Below are positions 26,651 through 31,738 of a stretch of DNA of 31,738 nucleotides, one piece after another. The stretch covers positions 1-31,738 of the forward strand of contig CANKLD010000007.1 of assembly GCA_947483095.1 (NCBI GenBank). The letters are read 5' to 3'. The notes under the pieces were generated by a model. The model had not been told where the DNA came from. It saw nothing but the letters and a program-made list of their open reading frames with translations, and did not search any database. The stretch is from Bacteroidota bacterium (GTDB lineage: Bacteria; Bacteroidota; Bacteroidia; Flavobacteriales; Flavobacteriaceae). Position numbers and translations under genes: made by a program. How positions within the stretch are numbered: the first letter of the stretch is position 1; each line of letters starts with the position of its first letter.

Positions 26651-27277
26651 TTATTTTATTTCCTTACCCGGATTTCCAACTATTGTTTTACCATCGGGGA
26701 TATTTTTAATAATGACCGAACCAGCACCAATTATAACATCTTTACCTATTTTTATATTTTGTTTTACTACCGAATTTGCGCCTATAAACGTTCTTTTTCC
26801 TACCGAAACATTCCCAGATAAAACAGCTCCTGGCGCAATATGAACCGCATCGGAAATGACACATTCATGCTCAATTATACATCCTGTGTTGATTATGCAG
26901 AAATTACCAATTGTTGCAAGCGGATTTATTGCTACATTTTTACTAATAAAATTACCATTGCCGATAATTACATTTTTAGAAATAGAAGCTGAAGGATGTA
27001 TAACGTTTTGTATCTTTTTATTTTTCAACAAAATTATTTTTGCTATTTTTTCTCTTACGTTATTATCTCCTATCCCAAGAATAAAATCACAATCTAAATC
27101 CCATCCTTTAAAAAATTCATCACTTTCAAATCCAATATACTCTAATTGATAAGGATTAGTTGGCATGTCATTAATTTCGGAATAGTATTTTAAATTTATC
27201 ATTGCAGAAATTGCTGCGTCTGCAACAACAAAACCATGACCGGAATAGCCAACTATTATTACTTTTTTATCGTACAC
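26651..27277 (-). CDS. PglD/LegH-like sugar-nucleotide N-acetyltransferase
   Basis: The 208-residue protein has an N-terminal nucleotide-sugar domain (KKVIIVGYSGHGFVVAD) and a C-terminal left-handed beta-helix with CIIEHECVISDAVHIAPGAV. H137-E138 matches the His-Glu pair used by PglD. It closes with TIVGNPGKEIK. It overlaps the end of legC by 11 bases, which supports acetylation of the C4 amine just added by that enzyme. It is a separate subtype from the acetyltransferase at 18626-19273, although both share length and fold. Confidence 0.87.
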   Translation of the reverse strand: MYDKKVIIVGYSGHGFVVADAAISAMINLKYYSEINDMPTNPYQLEYIGFESDEFFKGWDLDCDFILGIGDNNVREKIAKIILLKNKKIQNVIHPSASISKNVIIGNGNFISKNVAINPLATIGNFCIINTGCIIEHECVISDAVHIAPGAVLSGNVSVGKRTFIGANSVVKQNIKIGKDVIIGAGSVIIKNIPDGKTIVGNPGKEIK

Positions 27278-28409
27278 TACTTGGAATATTTACAATTCTA
27301 TTTTCTAAAAAAACAGCATTTAACTGTTCATCTTTTTGACAATCTTGATACATAGGCAATCGAAACATTAATTGCCAAATGGGTCTCGTCATCACTTTTG
27401 CATCATTAGTCTGTTTCAAAAAAGATTCTCTATCCTTTTTATTTTCTAATTCTACACACATTAACCAATAATTGGCTTTAGTGTTGGGTGTTTCGGTTCT
27501 AAATTTAATTCCTTTATTTTCAAAAAAAGCAGCATATTGCAGGGCTAAATTTCTTTTATCATCCAAAAAACCATTCAATTGTTCTAGTTGAGCACAAGCT
27601 AAAGCGGCATTCAAATTGGGCATTCTATAATTAAAACCTATTTCGTCATGAAAATATTCATACGGATGCGTGGTTTTAGCAGTTGTAGTTAAATGTTTGG
27701 CTTTATCTCCTAAAGCTACATTATTAGTAACTATGGCACCACCACCTCCAGCAGTAACTATTTTATTTCCGTTGAATGAAAAAACAGCAACATCTCCAAA
27801 ACTTCCTGTTGGTTTATTGTGATATTCACTTCCCAGTGACTCTGCAGCATCTTCAATAACGGGAATTTTCCATTGGTTGCAAACCGTTATAATTTCATTT
27901 AAATGAACTGGAAATCCAAAAGTGTGCATAGGTAAGCAAGCCGCAATTTTTCTTCCTGTTTTTTTATTAAAACATCCATTTTCTCTTAACTCTCCATATT
28001 GCTCCAAAAAGGTTTGCAATGCTTTTGGAGATAATCCCATAGTATCCAGATCGACATCAATAAAAACAGGATGTGCATTATTATATGCTATCGCATTCGC
28101 CGTAGCAACAAAAGTCAAGGCTTGAGTCAGGACTTCATCATTATTTTTTACTCCAACTAATTGCAGAGCCACTTGAATTCCTGCCGTTCCATTCACAACG
28201 GCAATGGCTTTTTGAGTTTTAGTGATTTCGGTCATCATTACTTCAAAATGATCCACATAAGCACCAACCGAGGAAACAAAAGTGGTGTTAATGGTATCAA
28301 TAAGGTATTCCTTTTCATTGCCTCTAAAAACAGGAGCGTGGAGTGGAACAAAATCAGTTTTGGGATGTAATGATTTGATATGATTAATGATCTCAGAATA
28401 ATTTTCCAT
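27267..28409 (-). CDS. legC: LegC-family aminotransferase (DegT/DnrJ superfamily)
   Basis: The 380-residue PLP enzyme has FVPLHAPVFRGNEKEYLIDT near the start, the long insertion around ENGCFNKKTGRKIAACLPMH, DAAESLGSEYHNKPTGSFGD, and the PLP-lysine site VFSFNGNKIVTAGGGG (K216). These match LegC, which transaminates the 4-keto product of LegB at C4. The start overlaps the stop of legB by one base. Length is normal. Nucleotide carrier (GDP or UDP) cannot be read from the sequence. Confidence 0.9.
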   Translation of the reverse strand: MENYSEIINHIKSLHPKTDFVPLHAPVFRGNEKEYLIDTINTTFVSSVGAYVDHFEVMMTEITKTQKAIAVVNGTAGIQVALQLVGVKNNDEVLTQALTFVATANAIAYNNAHPVFIDVDLDTMGLSPKALQTFLEQYGELRENGCFNKKTGRKIAACLPMHTFGFPVHLNEIITVCNQWKIPVIEDAAESLGSEYHNKPTGSFGDVAVFSFNGNKIVTAGGGGAIVTNNVALGDKAKHLTTTAKTTHPYEYFHDEIGFNYRMPNLNAALACAQLEQLNGFLDDKRNLALQYAAFFENKGIKFRTETPNTKANYWLMCVELENKKDRESFLKQTNDAKVMTRPIWQLMFRLPMYQDCQKDEQLNAVFLENRIVNIPSSVR

Positions 28410-29596
28410 TACATTTTTGCGTCTAAATATTTACCAGTTTCTTTATGATTGAATTCTGGAATCATAAAGTTAAATAGCGCTACTAAATCGTCTTTCTCCC
28501 ATTGTCTTTTTTCCTTAAGTATTGAAATTGCTTTTGAAAAAGAGTCAATTTTTGTTGAATCAAAAGTCATTTCATTTTTTATAATTCCTAAGTTTTGAAA
28601 TCGATTCATATCGAGTATTTCGTTATTTGTAAAAAACTCTTCAAAATCTTTTTCACCAGTTGTGTCACTTTTAGTAAACAAACAAGGCCATTTTCTTTTA
28701 GATGAAAAATCAACTATTTTTTGACGAGCCTCCTCTTCTGAATAACATTCGTCAACATCGTAATCTAATGCTTTTAAATACTTTACTGCTATTTCGGCAA
28801 AAGTTATTAAATGTAAACTTTCACTTAATTTTGGAAAAAAAATATCGCGATTTTCTCCAAAAATACATGACATTAAGCAAAGTTCACCCGCTTCTTGAGG
28901 AGTTACAAAATATCGTTTAATATCATTAGGAGCAACAATAGGTTGTTTTTTTATAATTCTTTGATTAAATCCGTGTAGTAAGGATCCATCCGAAAAAGCA
29001 ACATTTGCAAAACGAGCAGTCGAAATTGTAATATTTTCACTATATTTCATCAAAAACATTTCCATAATTTTTTTAGAAGCACCCATCATGTTAACAGGAT
29101 TTGCTGCTTTATCCGTAGAAACACAAAAATATTTTTTTGTGCCCTTCGCTATAGCTTGTTGTATCGTTTTTTCGGTATTAAAAATGTTTACATTAATCAT
29201 TCTCATTAAAGTAAAAGCATCTTTTTCGCTTCTAACATGTTTTAATGCCGAAAGATTGAGAACATAGTCATAACTCCCGTCAGTTTCAATAAAAGTATCG
29301 TATTCTATGGAACTAATGTCTAAAGCAAAGGTTTGAAAATCTCCCGAAATATGGCCAAAAGAACTTCTTAAATCCCTTACTAATTCAACAAGATTATTCT
29401 CACTAATATCAACAACATGAAGTTTGGATGGATTTCTTTTAAAAATTTCTTTGGTAACAGCCTGACCTATTGATCCTGCTCCTCCAATAACGAGAAAGGA
29501 GGATTTTAAAATAATTTTATTCAAGTCAGATTTATTGTTTGCAATATCATCGTCAAATAAGCCTTCAGACCGTCCTATTAAACTGAGCACATCCAT
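28409..29596 (-). CDS. legB: LegB-like NDP-HexNAc 4,6-dehydratase
   Basis: The 395-residue short-chain dehydrogenase has GGAGSIGQ (G38-G44) for NAD(P), SALKHVRSEKDAF, CVSTDKAANPVNMMGASKK and TARFANVAFSDGSLLHGF. As in the FlaA1/PglF/LegB group, the catalytic Tyr of the YxxxK motif is replaced by Met (M171, K175). It converts an NDP-HexNAc into the 4-keto-6-deoxy sugar. The C-terminal part (ECYSEEEARQKI to the end) is the LegB-type extension that binds substrate. It is the first gene of the operon and lies about 220 bases downstream of a putative promoter. Confidence 0.88.
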   Translation of the reverse strand: MDVLSLIGRSEGLFDDDIANNKSDLNKIILKSSFLVIGGAGSIGQAVTKEIFKRNPSKLHVVDISENNLVELVRDLRSSFGHISGDFQTFALDISSIEYDTFIETDGSYDYVLNLSALKHVRSEKDAFTLMRMINVNIFNTEKTIQQAIAKGTKKYFCVSTDKAANPVNMMGASKKIMEMFLMKYSENITISTARFANVAFSDGSLLHGFNQRIIKKQPIVAPNDIKRYFVTPQEAGELCLMSCIFGENRDIFFPKLSESLHLITFAEIAVKYLKALDYDVDECYSEEEARQKIVDFSSKRKWPCLFTKSDTTGEKDFEEFFTNNEILDMNRFQNLGIIKNEMTFDSTKIDSFSKAISILKEKRQWEKDDLVALFNFMIPEFNHKETGKYLDAKM

Positions 29597-29735
29597 TATT
29601 TTATTTAATTATTATTTTTGATTCAAAAAAAATCTATAAAAAAAGTATTTTTTGAAATTATTAAAAGGTCTTAATAAGCGTTCGTAATTATAAATATATA
29701 TTTTTTAATAAAATAAATTTAATTTTTATAATTAA

Positions 29736-29804
29736 AAGGCTTCGCCCTCATCAGTCACATCAAAAAAAAACAAAAACATCTTTTTTATAAATACAATTGA
29801 GGGC
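29736..29804 (-). promoter_or_regulatory. Possible attenuator-like leader RNA of the operon
   Basis: On the minus-strand transcript, GCCCTCA (complement of 29798-29804) can pair with TGAGGGC (complement of 29744-29750). The same downstream GGGC can instead pair with GCC of 29738-29740 in a small hairpin with a GAA loop, followed by a few T. The two pairings exclude each other. The downstream hairpin is weak (three GC pairs plus wobble), so this is a hypothesis from pattern only. Confidence 0.25.
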
Positions 29805-29817
29805 ACTAGATTAACGC

Positions 29818-29825
29818 CAAAAATA
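29818..29825 (-). promoter_or_regulatory. Putative -7 box for the polysaccharide operon (TATTTTTG on minus strand)
   Basis: CAAAAATA on the plus strand reads TATTTTTG on the minus strand, an exact match to TAnnTTTG, and points at legB. No TTG was found at the expected -33 distance. It is the only exact match in the gap, so it is the best promoter candidate for the operon. Confidence 0.4.
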
Positions 29826-29857
29826 GAAAACTATTCACATAAAAAAAAGGAATTTAG

Positions 29858-29910
29858 TAAGTAATAACGAAACAACCCCTATCGATAGGTTCTTAATTTT
29901 TCATTACTTA
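29858..29910. repeat. Nested dyad: 8-bp inverted repeat around a 12-bp palindrome
   Basis: TAAGTAAT (29858-29865) and ATTACTTA (29903-29910) are exact reverse complements. The perfect palindrome CCTATCGATAGG (29878-29889) sits almost at the centre, 12 and 13 bases from the arms. On the minus strand eight T follow the outer arm after nine bases, so it might end the LRR transcript. It could also be a binding site for a dimeric regulator upstream of the operon. Confidence 0.55.
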
Positions 29911-29942
29911 AAAAAATAATTTAAATTTATTTTAGATACTGT

Positions 29943-31487
29943 TTACTCTTTTATGAATTTTGTAGATAATATCTTGTCCTCTAACTGAAAGTTAACAAAA
30001 TAAAGTCCTTTTTTAAATTCAGAGATTAATAGGGTAGTGGTGGTTGGGTTGACTATAGATTGCATTAATTGGCCCATTAAATTGTATATTTCTATAGATT
30101 TTACTTGCTCTACCGGCTCAATGTTAAAATTGATAAAATCACTCGCAGGATTTGGAAACAGCTTTATTGCAACCGGTATTTCAAAATTTGGAGTTTCTAA
30201 AGTGCAATTTGAGTTTACCGTACAATTTTGTATGCTATAATAGTTCAGCATTTCGTTAACAAATTCTATTTCTGAAGGATCGGCACATATAAAACTTAGA
30301 TTGGAATTACCAGAAAGAACTAAATTTTCCTGATTGCTTCCGTTTTTTATGTAAAGAGAAGTCAATAAATTATTGGAACAAAATAAACTTGTTAAACTAG
30401 ATACATTTCCTAAATCAAGAGTGGAAAGTTGATTGTTGGAACAATAAATGGTTTGTAAACTTGTTGAATTTCCAATATTCAAAGTTGTTAATTGGTTATC
30501 ATTGCAACTCAATACAATTAGAGGCAAATTTAAATTGGAAAAATCAAGAGAAGTAAATAAATTGCTATTACAATATAAATAATTGAGATTATTAAGTGAA
30601 TTTAAATTTAAACTTACAAGTCGATTTGAGGTACAGTTTAGTTCGTTTAGTTGATTTGCTCCTTGTAAAATTAATGTACTAATTAAATTATTTGAACAAT
30701 CTATTTTTTCCAATGTGGAATAAGAAGTAAAATTTAAAGTTGTAAATAAATTATGACTGAAATATAAAAATTTTAAATTAATTAAATTAGTAAAATCAAA
30801 GGTTGATAGTTGATTGAAATCGCATTTTAAATCTATTAATCCAACCAAAGTTTCTAAATTTAAAGCTGTTAATTGATTATTGCTACAATCTATTCTTCCC
30901 AAACTATTTAGAAAACTTATAGATAGTGCTGTTAAAGAATTATTATTGCAATAGAAGCTTTCAATATTTTCTGAATTATTAATATTAATGTTCTGCAATT
31001 GATTATAACTACAATCCAATGAAATTAAATTAATTAAATTTGATACTACAAAATTTGATAAATTATTATTACTACAAATCAAATATTCAAGAATAGTTAA
31101 ATTGTTTAAATTCAAAGAATTAATTACATTAAAGCTACAATTTAATGATTTTAGATTTGCTAATTGTGAAACATCTAATGTAGATATTGTATTGTAACCA
31201 CAATTAAGAACTTCTAAATTTAAAAAATAAGCAATCTCAGCCAATGAAGTTATTGATGAATTATTTATATTTAGTTCTATTACTTCTAGTGCTTCTGCTG
31301 TTTCAATTTCATTGTTGGCATTCGCGTCTATTGCGAAATAGTCACCTTGAGAATTTTTAGCAATTAAATTATCAATGCTCGATTCCAATAATTTATTTTT
31401 GAAAAAAGGATCTATAAAAGTAATTGTTTGGGCATTTAAACTGTTGTATGCAATTATTGAAAAGAAGAAAAGTAGTAACTTTTTCAT
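29943..31487 (-). CDS. T9SS-secreted leucine-rich-repeat protein with EF-hand-like loop
   Basis: Started at the ATG at 31487 the protein is 514 residues. Residues 1-20 are a signal peptide ending LNAQ. Residues 54-65 form an EF-hand-like loop with D54, N56, N58, E60, E62, I61 and E65 in the calcium-binding spacing. From about residue 91 there are 14 repeats of 21 residues of the type LxxLxCSNNQLTxLxLxxxx, most with a Cys at position 6 and Asn at 9. Residues about 442-514 (LFPNPASDFINFN to FIKE) are a T9SS type A sorting domain. It should be a surface protein binding other proteins or glycans. The open frame extends to a TTG at 31502, but that TTG lies in a -7 box, so the ATG is preferred. Confidence 0.88.
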   Translation of the reverse strand: MKKLLLFFFSIIAYNSLNAQTITFIDPFFKNKLLESSIDNLIAKNSQGDYFAIDANANNEIETAEALEVIELNINNSSITSLAEIAYFLNLEVLNCGYNTISTLDVSQLANLKSLNCSFNVINSLNLNNLTILEYLICSNNNLSNFVVSNLINLISLDCSYNQLQNININNSENIESFYCNNNSLTALSISFLNSLGRIDCSNNQLTALNLETLVGLIDLKCDFNQLSTFDFTNLINLKFLYFSHNLFTTLNFTSYSTLEKIDCSNNLISTLILQGANQLNELNCTSNRLVSLNLNSLNNLNYLYCNSNLFTSLDFSNLNLPLIVLSCNDNQLTTLNIGNSTSLQTIYCSNNQLSTLDLGNVSSLTSLFCSNNLLTSLYIKNGSNQENLVLSGNSNLSFICADPSEIEFVNEMLNYYSIQNCTVNSNCTLETPNFEIPVAIKLFPNPASDFINFNIEPVEQVKSIEIYNLMGQLMQSIVNPTTTTLLISEFKKGLYFVNFQLEDKILSTKFIKE

Positions 31488-31499
31488 AAGTTTTTTTTT

Positions 31500-31507
31500 C
31501 AAATTTA
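31500..31507 (-). promoter_or_regulatory. -7 promoter box of the LRR gene (TAAATTTG on minus strand)
   Basis: CAAATTTA on the plus strand reads TAAATTTG on the minus strand, matching TAnnTTTG. It ends 12 bases before the ATG at 31487, implying a very short leader. No well-placed TTG at -33 was found. The arrangement mirrors the PLD-like gene at the other end of the window. Confidence 0.5.
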
Positions 31508-31595
31508 CAAAACGGTTTTCATCCTAATTGTATCCAATGTTAATTTTAGGTTATGATTGAATTTGTATTATATAATGAATTATTCATAAATAAAA

Positions 31596-31619
31596 AAAAC
31601 CGCCATTGCTGGCGGTTTT
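31596..31619. terminator. Strong bidirectional-looking intrinsic terminator
   Basis: CCGCCA (31600-31605) and TGGCGG (31610-31615) form a GC-rich 6-bp stem with loop TTGC. Flanking AAAA and TTTT extend the pairing to 10 bp. On the minus strand it is followed by a T run, right after the stop of the gene at the window's edge (about 30 bases). It separates that gene from the LRR gene. Confidence 0.88.
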
Positions 31620-31648
31620 AAAAGTAATATTAAACTAATTACAAATGA

Positions 31649-31738
31649 TTAGTTTTTGATAAGCTTTTTAGTAATTACTTCATCTGAAGTAGAATTTGTA
31701 ATTCTAACTAAATAGATTCCTTTGTTTAAACTAGATAC
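31649..31738 (-). CDS. C-terminal end of a further T9SS cargo protein (cut by window edge)
   Basis: The minus strand reads 29 residues to a TAA at 31649-31651. The text contains LNKGIYLVRITNS and ends VITKKLIKN. This is the usual last part of a type A sorting domain (K-G-x-Y-x-V followed by a basic end). The rest of the gene is outside the window, so nothing can be said about its function. The terminator at 31596-31619 follows. Confidence 0.8.
   Translation of the reverse strand, partial: VSSLNKGIYLVRITNSTSDEVITKKLIKN

Larger units (their letters stand above)
29597..29942. other. 346-bp leader and regulatory region of the polysaccharide operon
   Basis: No gene is present. Reading on the minus strand from the LRR gene stop towards legB, the stretch contains a nested inverted repeat (29858-29910), a -7-like box (29818-29825) and alternative RNA pairings (29736-29804). 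An AT-only segment of about 130 bases follows up to the legB start. Confidence 0.55.

Noticed and set aside
27922..28370. Two plus-strand open frames opposite legC
   Set aside because: They are antisense shadows of a clearly conserved aminotransferase and show no motif or promoter.
29736..29748. GGGCGAAGCC as a JUMPstart/ops element for RfaH-type antitermination
   Set aside because: It does not match the ops core GGCGGTAGC, and RfaH/ops is an enterobacterial arrangement not expected here.
29748..29754. CTGATGA on the minus strand, the core motif of hammerhead ribozymes, in the operon leader
   Set aside because: The following hairpin is not followed by the required GAA(A) core and no flanking stems I and III could be found.

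Overview
The window looks like a low-GC member of the Bacteroidota, most likely a Flavobacterium-type organism. Three encoded proteins end in a type IX secretion (T9SS) type A sorting domain. Several upstream regions carry the flavobacterial -7 box TAnnTTTG instead of a sigma70-like promoter. Intergenic DNA is visibly AT-rich. No tRNA, rRNA or CRISPR array was seen.

Layout, left to right. (1) 1-4750, plus strand, a mixed and partly eroded flank: the C-terminal tail of an IS481-type transposase, a secreted phospholipase D-like protein with a T9SS tail, a CAP/SCP-domain gene broken by one stop codon just after its signal peptide, an intact DUF2130 protein, and an 858-bp gap holding gene remnants. 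(2) 4751-7129, plus strand: a Wzc-type chain-length regulator/BY-kinase with its own promoter. (3) 7184-8419, minus strand, convergent with wzc: a GT4 glycosyltransferase, separated by 429 bp from the main cluster. (4) 8849-29596, minus strand: 19 tightly packed genes, often overlapping by 1-11 bases, read from right to left. They encode an NDP-diamino-trideoxyhexose module, a glycosyltransferase, a Wzx flippase, an MBOAT/SGNH O-acylation pair, a second amino-sugar module, GT2 and GT4 transferases, three acyltransferase-3 proteins and a Wzy-like membrane protein. (5) 29597-31738, minus strand: a regulatory-looking gap, a T9SS-secreted leucine-rich-repeat protein, and the tail of another T9SS cargo protein.

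Together regions 2-4 form a Wzx/Wzy-dependent surface polysaccharide locus (capsule, exopolysaccharide or O-antigen). LegB, LegC, a PglD-type acetyltransferase and a CBS-nucleotidyltransferase resemble the early legionaminic acid pathway. The later genes (legG, legI, legF) are absent, so the sugar probably stops at an NDP-linked 2,4-diacetamido-2,4,6-trideoxyhexose. A DegT-type aminotransferase plus NeuD-like acetyltransferase would supply a second N-acetylated amino sugar. Seven glycosyltransferases assemble the repeat, five acyl-transfer proteins decorate it, Wzx flips it, the Wzy-like protein polymerises it and Wzc controls length. No initiating phosphoglycosyltransferase and no Wza-type outer-membrane exporter is in the window, so these must be encoded elsewhere.

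All family assignments come from reading motifs by eye; no database search was run.
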